From contig BRKX01000004.1 of assembly GCA_026008535.1 (NCBI GenBank), positions 31,252,501-31,316,500 of the forward strand: DNA of 64,000 bases. Reading direction: 5' to 3'. This document shows positions 36,151 to 47,244 of the stretch, piece by piece (the first letter of the stretch is position 1; every line of letters begins with the position of its first letter). Below the pieces are notes generated by a model. The model saw nothing but the letters and a program-made list of their open reading frames with translations, ran no database searches and was not told the DNA's origin. The stretch is from Perilla frutescens (taxonomy: Eukaryota > Streptophyta > Magnoliopsida > Lamiales > Lamiaceae). A program made the translations under genes and the position numbers.

Positions 36151-36493
36151 TGCGCGTGGGGGAGCATGTAAGACACGCGCCAGCGCGCGAAAATGGATTT
36201 TGGGATGGGTTTTGGGCGGGTTTGGATTTTATTTGACCCGACTAACGTAAGCGACCCGTTAGACGGTCTCATACAAGTTTTTGTCATAACTTTAATATTG
36301 TCATGTTAGAGTCATATCAAAGTTTAAATCAATTAATTCTTTTAAATATATCTTCAGAATCATAAATTTAAAAAGTAACTTTATATTCGGTCTCATTACA
36401 CATTATTAGCATTCTCTTTGTGCGATGTACTTGTGTATCATATTTTTCAATTTTTTTAATATTGAATAATTTAATATGAATTGTGTGTTTGTG

Positions 36494-36496
<3 letters not shown>

Positions 36497-36539
<43 letters not shown>
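36497..36539. repeat. (TA)n microsatellite
   Basis: About 21 uninterrupted TA units. Confidence 0.95.
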
Positions 36540-36542
<3 letters not shown>

Positions 36543-37149
36543 TTCCATCCCATAGTTTCTTATTCCTTTTTTGATCGTACCAAAATTATAGTTAATTTTT
36601 TTTATTTGATATGCATTAAATTTTTTGATTTCCTTTATCTACCCTAATTTGATATTCTTTGAAATCAACAATCATTTTATTTTGAATTAGTAAATAAGAG
36701 TATAATAGGAATATTTTATGCTTTCAATTACATTAAATATAGTTTTTTAATCTGTGTAAATATTGAAGGGGGCTGTAATTATGAGTCTGATGGAGCATTA
36801 TTAAAGTACACACTTTTGAATAAAATATTATGAGAAAGATATATAAAAATTTCTAAGATACAAAATTGGGAAGAGATCTTTGAATTTTTTTTTTCCACTC
36901 ACACACTTGACCTGTGGTATCGAGGGGGAAGAGATCTTTGTTTATGACACTTCATTGATTTACAATTGATATCATCATTGTTAAATTTTGGAATGTATGC
37001 AAACTTGTACAACCATCTACATTAATTAATAGTTTAAAAGGAAAATGGTTAATTGTGTCTATAATCATGAATTTGATCGGATTTTTGATTTTAAACATCA
37101 CTTTTTTATAACTAGCATAAATTGACTTTTTTTTTTTGTATATTAGACA

Positions 37150-37151
<2 letters not shown>

Positions 37152-37216
<65 letters not shown>
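37152..37216. repeat. (TA)n(GA)n compound microsatellite
   Basis: Fifteen TA units run directly into about 18 AG units. Confidence 0.95.
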
Positions 37217-37218
<2 letters not shown>

Positions 37219-37734
37219 GTGCAATAATCTTTTTCTCGCTCTTTGTCAAAGAGTAGTTTAGGCAATTAACAAAATCACAATTCAATAATTATGCCAAGTT
37301 ATAATTGATGCAATTCATAATTGTATAGTTAATTGGTTGTACATCAAAAATGATATATTAATTGAATATAATTGTGTGATTGATTGTTCTTATTAACCAT
37401 GATTCTTCTTCATGGGCAATGCTATGAAAATAACAGCCATTGCAGTGGGAGTTTTAATGGTAGAAATATGATTTGATTCTGGAAAAATTATCTATATACG
37501 TCAGGATTTAGAAATTTTTTCTAAATCATGTATTTTAGATATTCAGTTTCTTTTGATAACAAGTTTGCTATCAAGAAAAGATGAACCGTTTTATCAATGG
37601 TGCATATTAGTTGACAATTTATGAATTTTAGAATCTTATTTATCCATCCACAGTGCAATAAATAATTCATTGTCTACTTCTAAAAGGTAAACTTCACAAA
37701 TGAACCAAACATATCTTTAGCTTATAAAGATTGG

Positions 37735-37929
37735 TTGGAATTTCATGAGATCGAGACAAGCACTGAGGATTTGAATCCGGAGTTGCAGCTGAGAGGTCCA
37801 CTGACAAGATTAAGAGCCAAGAAGTTGCAAGGTTACTTCCAGTGCTATGTTCAAACGAAGTTGGAAGATGGAGCTGATTTTAGACAACACAAGTTGGTGA
37901 CTTTGACGAGCATCGAGGAGGGTGATTGA
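37735..37929 (+). pseudogene. C-terminal tail of a gypsy polyprotein
   Basis: The 64-codon frame contains ELQLRGPLTRLRAKKLQ, the 'GP-TR-RAK-LQ' signature near the end of many plant Ty3/gypsy polyproteins, and closes with EEGD-stop. A GAGGAGGGTGA purine run overlaps the stop, and an LTR-like block follows at once. Everything upstream of this tail is missing, so it is a truncated 3' end. Confidence 0.6.
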
Positions 37930-37939
37930 AGTGGCGGCC

Positions 37940-38757
37940 ATGTATGTGGACGTGTGTCCATATTTTTAATTCAGTTGTTTTATTTTAATTAGACCCAATA
38001 TTTAATTTAATTAGAAGCCCAAATTATTGTTAGGAAAATTGGGTCTTTAGTTATTTATTTTTATTTTCGAAATTATCCAGCCCAACACTTGAAAATTTCG
38101 CCCCTTAGGTATTTAAGATTATTCCAGACATTGTTTACGCAGACTTGAATGAATGAAACAACTTTTACGCTATTCTCTTGTCTCACACAGCAAAATAGTT
38201 CTTCGGTAGAGTTTGATTTTTAGTGAATTCAAACTTGAAATCTTTTATCTCGTTCATGCATCCAGTAGTGTACGGGTTAGGCGGCCACGAAGATTTCTCC
38301 AGAGGTGCGTTTCGGATCCTTGTAGGTTCGAGGTTCGTTTCGGGTAAGATTCACAATCCTATTCTCGTTTCCATTCACCACCATATTCTCCCACGCCTTT
38401 CCAGCACCCATACACGTTCCATATCCACCATAGCATCTCCATATTCGTCCATATAGCTTCCCAAGTCCAGAATCCATCCGTACAGGCCATAGATCCACCC
38501 ATAAACTTTAAACAGTCTGAAAATTGACCTCCGATCCAAATAAAAAATCACTCGTGCATTTTTGCTGAATTTTTGATATGTTGTCCTTGACTTCAGATTG
38601 TACCTTGTGATAAAATTTGAGCTTAATCTGACTTTGTTTGCTTAGGTTTTCAGTCGCATCATTATTTGGGTTTTTCGGGTTAATCAGTGGTTATTTGGGT
38701 TGAATCAATCTTGTCGTTTACGTGTGTTCTTTTCCTTCCACATTGATTGGCCGTATC
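37940..38757 (+). repeat. Gypsy-like 3' LTR following the polyprotein tail
   Basis: Probable start near the TG after the purine run, probable end at CGTATCA (38757). Its second half matches 1-535 block by block and is a distant relative of 42411-43418. Boundaries are approximate and no target duplication was found. Confidence 0.5.
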
Positions 38758-39467
38758 AGAATTTTACTTTAGTATAATTCAAAGATTGGTAAAAGATAGA
38801 CCTCTGGGATAATTACAAGTTAAGTCCTTTCCAATCAATGAATTTTACTTGGAGAGTAAATGACCAATGCAATCCTTCAAGGTCACAGTGAATATAAGCT
38901 AAAAGATAAGTTAGAGATGATTCAAATCTGGTTTATAAGAATCTATTACAAGAGGATTGGTTCGAATTTTGTCTTATTTATAAGACATTTATTCGAATTT
39001 TTTGATACATTTTGATATATCGTTAAAACGGAGTACTTTAAGGTTTCAAAGAGTACAAAGTTTGAACGAAGAAACATCATGGCACATATATCTAAACACT
39101 TCAGTTTAAAAGGAGTGTTGCATATCTCTTAAGGTAATGATAGATTATTTATCAGATGTTGGGATTAAATCCCAAGTGATTTGTAGTAACCGAGCCTCTT
39201 ACTACTCAATAATTATCTTAATATATGCTTTATAGAAGTATTATGTGTATCAATGTAATTATGCTTATTTGCTTATTTTCTATTTTGTTTGATAGATGGT
39301 ATGAATTTGCATAAATCATAATTTTAAAAAAAAAAGTTACTTAAGTTATATAATAATTTTATTCGACGGTGAGTATAATTTAAGAGACATTACAAATGTT
39401 AAGAATAAAATACACGATCTTTTGAGATAAATTTAAATGGTGTGTTATAGTAAATGTTCACATATAG

Positions 39468-39470
<3 letters not shown>
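38758..39470. other. No recognisable gene
   Basis: AT-rich, with only short frames. No known motif. Confidence 0.5.

Positions 39471-39511
<41 letters not shown>
39471..39511. repeat. (TA)n microsatellite
   Basis: TA run immediately left of the first 1.19-kb TIR element. Similar runs lie at 40705-40740 and 41930-41946. Confidence 0.9.
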
Positions 39512-39514
<3 letters not shown>

Positions 39515-39516
39515 AT

Positions 39517-40701
39517 GATATGGATCATATGAGAACACTTTGTTGGTGTGAGAAATAAGAACCCATCTTACACCATCCAATTTAATGATCCAATGGTTGA
39601 GATTTAAGGTGACAATTTCGTAAATAATAGGGCAAAAAATAAAGGAAGGACGGCTATTTTCGTCCAAACCCATTAAAAATGATGATGTCAGCAATTAAAA
39701 AAAATCTTAAAAACTTTAACCGACCATAACTTGCTCGTTTTTAATCCAATGCACACAAAAAATATATCAAATTAAAGATCTCTTCATGCTCTTTCATTTA
39801 AGATGTCGAAAGACTATGTTTAGATGAAAAAATATGAACGAAAAATAAAAAAGAAATTTTTTTACGCGTGCCCAGGTTGTAAATGCTTTCGTTAGCATAT
39901 AATAATTCTTCATTAGCATTATGATAACATATGATAACGTATGCTAACGAAGCATTTGTCATATGCTAACATAATGTATTCGCTGTGCTAACAAAGAATT
40001 ATCACAATGCTAGCGTAGTATAAATTTATTAGGGTTTATTAAATCTTAATTATGGTTTATTTAATCTCGATTATGGTTTATTCAATCTAATTATCATTAT
40101 TTTGTTAAAATTTAATTTTTTGTTTATAGTTCTTAATTGATTATTATGGTTTATCCCATTCAATTATGCTTTATAACATATGTTGACAGAGTATTGTCAT
40201 ATGCTAACATAGTGTATTCGCAATGCTGACGAAGCAAAATCATAATGCTAATGTAGTACAAATATATTATTATTACGATTTGTTCCAACTGATTTAGGGT
40301 TTACCACATCCAATCAATGTTTATTTCATCTAATTAGATTTATTTCATCCAATTATGATTTTTTCCATTTAATTAGGGTTTATTAAATCAAATTAGGTTT
40401 ATAATTATTTTTTAGAATATTTTTTTCGCTAACAATATTTGAAAACTTTAATTAACATAACTATAATGCTTCTTTAGCATTATGATAATACTTCGTTAGC
40501 ATAATGATCTGTTATTAAATCCTCCGCGATTTTTATAAAAATTACTAAATTACATTAATACCCCTGCGCGAAATTTTTTTAAGATATTACAAAATTGCCA
40601 CCGCCTTTTTCATCAAATCTGGACCTTTGATTTTTGATGGATGTGCGGTGTGAAATTTGTTCTCATTTCTCACACAAGGGGTTGTTTTTATATAACCCCA
40701 C

Positions 40702-40704
<3 letters not shown>
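39517..40704. mobile_element. 1.19-kb TIR element, copy 1
   Basis: Starts GATATGGATCATATGAGAAC and ends in ...ATAACCCCACCCC. The first and last 70 bases or so are imperfect inverted repeats sharing TTGTGTGAGAAAT-GAGAAC, the TTACACC/TTCACACC block and a GAGATTT/CAGATTT block. It is flanked by TA runs. The interior repeats TGCTAACGAAG-type and GTTTATTTCATCTAATTA-type words and has no coding frame. Confidence 0.7.
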
Positions 40705-40741
<37 letters not shown>

Positions 40742-40742
<1 letters not shown>

Positions 40743-41929
40743 ATATGGATCATATAAAGAACACTTTGTTGGTGTGAGAAATGAAAACCCATCTTACACC
40801 ATCCAATTTAATGATTCAATGGTTGAGATTTAAGGTGGTAATTTCGTAAATAATAGGGCAAAAAATAAAGGAAGGACGACTATTTTCGTCCAAACCCATT
40901 AAAATTGATGATGTCAGCAATTAAAAAAAAATCTTAAAAACTTTAACCGACCATAACTTGCTCGTTTTTAATCCAATGCACACAAAAAATATATCAAATT
41001 AAAGATCTCTTCATGCTCTTTCATTTAAGATGTCGAAAGGCTATGTTTAGATGAAAAAATATGAACGAAAAATAAAAAAGAAATTTTTTTACGCGTGTCC
41101 AGGTTGTAAATGCTTTCGTTAGCATATAATAATTCTTCGTCAGCATTATGATAACATATGATAACGTATGCTAACGAAGCATTTGTCATATGTTAACATA
41201 ATGTATTCACTGTGCTAACAAAGAATTATCATAATGCTAGCGTAGTATAAATTTATTAGAGTTTATTAAATCTCAATTATGGTTTATTTAATCTCGATTA
41301 TGGTTTATTCCATCTAATTATCATTATTTTTTTAAAATTTAATTTTTTGTTTATAGTTATTAATTGATTATTATGGTTTATCCCATCCAATTATGATTTA
41401 TAACGTATGTTGACAGAGTATTGTCATATGCTAACATAGTGTATTCGAAATGCTGACGAAGCAAAACTATAATGCTAACGTAGTATAAATATATTATTAT
41501 TATGATTTGTTCCAACTCATTTAGGGTTTACCACATCCAATCAATGTTTATTTCATCTAATTAGGTTTATTTCATCCAATTATGATTTTTTTTCATTTAA
41601 TTAGGGTTTATTAAATCAAATTAGGTTCATAATTAATTTTTAGAATATTTTTTTCGCTAACAATATTTGAAAACTTTAATTAGCATACCTATAATACTTC
41701 GTTAGCATGATGATAATACTTCATTAGCATAACGATCTGTTATTAAATCCTCAGTGATTTTTATAAGAATTATCAAATTACGTTAATACCCCACGCGAAA
41801 AACTTTTCACATATTACAAAATTGTCACCGCCTTTTTCATTAAATCTGGACCTTTGATTTTTGATGGATGTGTGGTGTGAGATGTGTTCTCATTTCTCAC
41901 ACAAGGGGTTGTTTTTATATAACCCCACC
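40742..41929. mobile_element. 1.19-kb TIR element, copy 2 (same orientation)
   Basis: Nearly identical to copy 1 in sequence and length, head to tail, separated by a 36-bp TA run. Differences are scattered substitutions and single-base indels, so the copies are related by fairly recent duplication. Confidence 0.75.
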
Positions 41930-41946
41930 TATATATATATATATAG

Positions 41947-42200
41947 TAAATATGTATGTATATACATACGAACTAACATTAGTTATATGATACTTGTACT
42001 AATACTATACTATTTGGATAGGATTTGGTAAATTATCTAAAATAAAATAATCGAGATATGCATGAAATTCCATCTAAGAAACACTTGGATTATCAATTTG
42101 CATGGTTAAAGTTATACAAAGATTAGTAGTTTGGTTATATATATATATATAATATAAAAGAAATATGAGATTTTCTTATGAATACACGTAGCTAAATAAA
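41947..42200. other. Short AT-rich gap
   Basis: Includes a TA run near 42139. No feature recognised. Confidence 0.5.
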
Positions 42201-42410
42201 ATGAAAGGTACGTCCACGACAAGACTTCTAGAACCTAACCCGGAGCTGCAGATACCAAGTCCAATTACACAACTTCGAGCAATACAATTGCAAGGATATT
42301 TCCAAACATTTGTGTGTAAGAAGTTCGAAGATGACAAAGGAGTTGAGAGCAACCCCAAAATTGTTACTTTTTTAATAATTAAAGATTGGAGATCAATATT
42401 TGAAGATTAA
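42201..42410 (+). pseudogene. Second C-terminal tail of a gypsy polyprotein
   Basis: The 69-codon frame shares the order of residues with 37735-37929: PELQIPSPITQLRAIQLQGYFQ followed by a Lys/Phe/Glu segment. It is clearly related but diverged. The upstream polyprotein is missing, as in the other copy. Confidence 0.55.
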
Positions 42411-43418
42411 TGCATGAAGATAGAACTCATCAAATTGTGCATGCATGGCAGATTCGCGTAGCATGGAATTTTCGTCCCTTAGTTGATTTAGTTATGGGTT
42501 GAATTTTATTTAGACTATAGTATTTATTTAATTATGTTAGACTATAGTTTAGTTCAAATTTTTATTTAATTTTGATGTAATTTTCGTTCATTAATTACAT
42601 AGGTTTGAATAGAATTGTATTTAAGGCAATTTCCTACCTTGAATAGAATTCTAGTTTAGGTATCTTCCTAGTATAGTTAGAGATCCCTTTTGGATCAATT
42701 TTTGAGCCTTTTTTTATGTTTAATTTCGTTCCCCCATAGTATTATAAATAGGGGAACCATGTCACATTGATACTTTAGACTATATTTGATTAATTAAGCT
42801 TTGCTTTCAATATCGTCTCAACCCCGTTAAATATTTATGAGTTTGATTCAAAATTCATACTCTTAGAACTAGCAATTCTAGGTTTTATCAAAGGGAATTC
42901 TCCTATCCACATTGAGGGATTGTCGGAGACTCGCTACTTGAAGATCAACTTAAAGAATTTGACCTTGCGTACGTTCGAGATTCAAGGCAACTTTCGGGTT
43001 GTGATTCACATCAACGAATCATCATCCATCAACCATAATCGACGACATCCACCATCATCAATGCACGTCTCGATCAATTCAGCCCCGTGTTCGAGTTCAA
43101 GTTCTACGCCGTCTCATCCATACCGTAAGTTCAATCGTACTCTATCATACCCTATCTACCCAAGCCATTCTTCACTAGCCTATACACACGAAATTCATCA
43201 AAATTACAGCCCCTATAACTGTCCTTTTCAGCGCCTTTGTCATTGGTATTGTGTTACATAGTCGTGTCATAGTTCTAGGTATTTTAATTGTCTAGATTGT
43301 CTAATTTCCGTTGTTTTTTGAGTTGGATTGAAGCCCTTCATTCGCTGACGTGTTTCGTATCCAGAAGTCTTCCGCTACATATTTTATTCGTCCTAGATTA
43401 ATTGTCCAGGTCGTATCA
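42411..43418 (+). repeat. LTR-like block after the second gypsy tail
   Basis: TATAAATA at 42743-42750 is a plausible LTR promoter. The 43090-43150 part (GTTCGAGTTC...CCGTAAGTTCAAT) parallels 38310-38350, and the block ends in GTCGTATCA at about 43418 like the 38757 end. Boundaries are approximate. Confidence 0.45.
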
Positions 43419-43826
43419 GTAATATTTATATTTTGTAAGTTTCTTTAATTTTTGATTAAGTAAAGAATATTTTATTTATTTATTTAATTATCTCTCTTAG
43501 TTCTAATGCTATTTAGATAGTTCATGTAAATAGAGCACAAAGGTTGAAAATGTGGATTAATTTATTTGTTCATCAAATGGTTTATAGAATAATTTTTATA
43601 AATTTCTTAATTGTTTAGGTGATACAATTGATTTATTCTCATATATATTAAAAAAAATCAATCAATTACTTTTATTTCATATATTTAAATTTAGAATGAA
43701 TAGTGTCGATTTAATCAGGAATATAATCTTTAGTTGCTATGTATTTCATCATAATTTCTTTTTGCTACCGATTGAAGTTTTGAAAATATTGGTGAATTGG
43801 AATAGGAATAATTTTGTTATAAATTG
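43419..43826. other. AT-rich spacer before the truncated copia LTR
   Basis: No recognised gene or element end. Its junction with the LTR at about 43826 marks the truncation point. Confidence 0.5.
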
Positions 43827-44907
43827 TAAAAGGCTCACGGTTTGGATGACACTGAACCTGCTATCGGTATGCCGTAGAATAATCTGATAGTTAGTTTGTC
43901 TTGGCTAACTGATTATTCTAATACACGGTCAAGTGTATTGAGGAAGATCTACTTAGAATTCTATTCTCTATTCTGACCTTAAATGAGAGAATAAGAATCC
44001 ACAGAGTTCAGGTTCTTAACCCCTATATTGATGGTGCGCCAGGTTGATGGTGTCCCCTTGAGGAAATGCAAGTTCATGCTGAAACCCTGCAGGTGGAATT
44101 TATTCCGTGCATGAGTAAAGCTTGTGTGGTACTACTCAAGGAAAAAATATTAATTAATTATAGTTGTCAGAAGCTTACATAATTAATTAATGGGCATTAT
44201 ATCTTAAACATGGGGAATTGCTGGACTAAAGGAGAAAGCATATCCAAAATATGTATTAAATTGGTAGGTCAGTATTATTTCTTTAGTGGAATAAAAATAA
44301 TACTTAATTTATTTAATTATATCCTAAGTTTATTGGATATTCGATATTAAATAAATTAATGGGCCAATTTAATATTCTTCTAGATCCCTGTTGTAGCCCA
44401 AAAAGAGACTGAATTGGATTGGAGATAGAACAAGAGATAGAGATAGAATTCCAGTCCAACTGGGACACTAATTTAGTCCACCCCCTTATAAATAAGAGGG
44501 TGCAGGGCACGAAATTAACATAAAAAAATATCAGCCCTCTCGTGTTCTCTTGACCTCCATAGATTCCATACCGATCTAGTAGATTTCAGCCCACCCTGAA
44601 ACTAGATTCAGTCCGGGAATACAACAGAAGATCAAGGAGTGAAATAACATTTGTGGGCGCCGATTTCATCATACACAACAACAATATTAGATCTTTAATA
44701 TTGTCCTCAACCCGTCGTTTAATTTGTAAGTCGTTTTTCGATTTCTATGTTTCCGCTTTAGTAGAATCGTTTAAACCGGATTTGCATGTTAATTGAACTC
44801 GGTTAATTAAAACATATGAGATGCATGAATTTATGATCTACATGACATTAAGATTAATGAACATCCAATTAGATCCTGCGGTGGTTCAATTCGAAAAAAC
44901 CCCAACA
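43827..44907 (+). repeat. Truncated 5' LTR of copia-1
   Basis: Matches 54155-55373 of the 3' LTR, starting at AAAAGGCTCACGG and ending CCCCAACA. The first 250 bp or so of the LTR are missing, and about 130 bp present at 54355-54500 are deleted here (joined after CCCCTATAT). Confidence 0.85.
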
Positions 44908-44909
44908 AC

Positions 44910-44924
44910 TGGTATCTGAGCGGC
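44910..44924 (+). promoter_or_regulatory. Primer-binding site of copia-1
   Basis: TGGTATCTGAGCGG, two bases after the LTR. It is a one-mismatch variant of the TGGTATCAGAGC tRNA-Met primer site. Confidence 0.75.
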
Positions 44925-47244
44925 TTTTGGCACTGTTCTAGATTTAATCCTAGGATTAATTTGAAAAATATGTATAAATTTGATGAAATATTTATGTTGC
45001 TTAAATTTTCAGATTTATGTGTTCATATTTTCGAATTGGTTGTGTTCAAAACTTGGATGAATTTTTGATGGTGTTTCGAAAATTCTAGTTTTGGATGAAT
45101 TATAATTTTCGATCTACACCTAGTAGGATTTGGAATGTAATTTTGATAACTCAAAATTTTCAGATTTATTAAGTGTAGGTTTCGAAAATTTGAATGTCAA
45201 ATTTTTCAAAAATTTGATGTTTAATTTCCCTAATTTGTTCTATGTATTTTTCGATCACATTGAATTAATTTGGAGAGGTTTTTAATTTGAAATCAAATTT
45301 CCAGATTTATTTAATGTGGTGGTTCGAAAATTATGTGTATAAAAATTAGATTTGGTATTTTTGATGTTTATCTTAAAATTACCTAATTCTAATCTAGATA
45401 GATTTGAAAATAGAATATTAGATTTGGATAGAATTTGAAGTAGATCAAATTTTCAAATTTAATCTTCTTGTGATTTTCAAAATCTACAAAGATTTGAATT
45501 GGATAAGGTAATTTTTGATATATATCAATAGTTATCTAATTCTAATCCTAAAAGATTTGAAAATAGATTTTAAATTTGGAAGAATTTGAAGTGGATCAAA
45601 TTTCCAGATTTATTATCTTGAAATTTTCGAAATTCTTGTAGATAAGAATTGGAAAAGTAATTTTTGATGTATATCATAAATTACTTAATTCTAATCTAGA
45701 TAGGATTGAAGATAAGATTTAAATTTGGATGGAATTTGAAGTGGATAAAATTTTCAGATTTTATCTTTGTAATTTTCGATCCTAGCCTATCCAAATATTT
45801 GGGATAGATTTTTGATTTATATCAAGATTTTCAAATATTAATTAATTAGGGTGTTATCCGAAAATTAAGAAATAAATTTGGTGGATAATTATAACAAATT
45901 TCCAGATTTATTCTTAAGGGATTTTTGAGATTTATCAAGATTAAATTTGGTGGATAATTATTTTAATTTCCAAATTAAATCTTGAAGCTATTTTCGAAAT
46001 TAATTAATTTAATTAATTGTAATTTTTGAAAATCATGTCATGTGTGGATATCATATGTTATTTTATGCTAATCATGTAATTGTGATTGTTGAATTTGTAG
46101 ACTGACTTGTTTGTAGGGTTACCGACTATCATGGCTCCTTAATTATGTGATGCATGTTTTAATTTATGTTGGATGTATGATGGGCCGTATGCCGGTTTGA
46201 CTACGTGATTTTAATCCATGAGAAAATCCATGGATTAGGTCTAGGTTTTATTTTATGTTGTTTTAATGTAATAGAAATAAAACTGTTAGACCAAGTTATT
46301 GAGTTGTAATTTTATTCTAGATATATTAGTTTTTTCCTCTAAGGAATAGAAATTCTATATTGAATAAAGTTTGAAGATCAACTCGAAGAAGGAGAGTAGT
46401 ACAGCTCAAGAAAGAAAGTGTCATTGATTCACGTCCCGAAATTCTAATTGGAGCTAGGATTTTCGGCGAGGCGCAGTGATGGGGGCGGCGGCCATGCCCG
46501 AGTTTCCGGAGCTGACTTTCCAGTTTTATCTCATTCAGCAACATGAGATATAAGCCATGATAGTTGGTTTTTATTATTATTGCTTATTATGTTGTTTGAA
46601 GCATACAATGGTGTTTTATCCTTTTATGTGATGTTTGCATATTTTACAATGGGATAAAATGAAACCTCAATCTTAAATAACTAAGTGGGAGAGATTCATA
46701 CCAAAGTATGTAGAAATTTGAAACGGTCTCCATTAATCTGGTTTAATTGAGATGTGATTGACATGCGAGTTGACAATAGGTCTTCCTCCATAACGGATGT
46801 GTCATATCACTGTTATCTCTGGAAATTAAACTTCTTTATCAAGATAGCTGTAGAACACTACTAGAACAAACTGACTCCTCCAACTGGAGCAGGGAGTTCG
46901 AAATAGTGGACATGGTGCTAAGATGATGGTGTTCACACTTAGGTGTAATTTATTAATAAACGTCCACACTAACGTGGATTATTAATTGGAAGGTTACATG
47001 ACCGTGGTTATTTCCGACTATTAATTTACTTGTCATAAGGAAATTTGACTAGAGATAAATTAAAGGTGGTTTTACCTGTTTAAGGATGAATTTTATAAAC
47101 GTCCACACTAACGTGGCTTATAAGAAACATTTTTAAAATGTCGTTGGATTACATATAATTTTTTTTGAGGTATACGATTATATGTGAGTATCCTAAAGTT
47201 TGTGACTATACTGCATGTTTATTTTTCAGTTATTCTATGTCATC
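44925..47244 (+). other. Long untranslated leader of copia-1
   Basis: 2.3 kb between primer site and gag with no coding frame. 44930-46040 is filled with degenerate repeats of TTTTCAGATTTAT, TTTCGAAAATT and GGATAGAATTTGAAG words. An ACGTCCACACTAACGTGG block occurs twice (near 46972 and 47099). Confidence 0.7.

Larger units (their letters stand above)
34460..36285. mobile_element. Mutator-like element carrying gene-like sequence (candidate Pack-MULE)
   Basis: 1,826 bp flanked by a perfect 9-bp duplication ATAACTTTA (34451-34459 and 36286-36294). Left end GGGGCATATTTGTGTGAG. The right end, inverted, is GACAAAAACTTGTATGAG. Both continue into near-identical GTCTAACRGGTC, giving TIRs of about 32 bp. 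The same ends occur on the MITE at 10334-10584. There is no transposase. The left half has codon-like frames (34632-35036, 35120-35386) and the right half is a TAATGATAC-rich degenerate array. Host-like coding sequence between Mutator ends is the definition of a Pack-MULE, but the donor gene is not identified. Confidence 0.75.
36295..37734. other. AT-rich intergenic DNA with microsatellites
   Basis: TA run at 36497-36539 and compound TA/GA run at 37152-37216. No gene motif or TE end was recognised elsewhere in this stretch. Confidence 0.6.
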
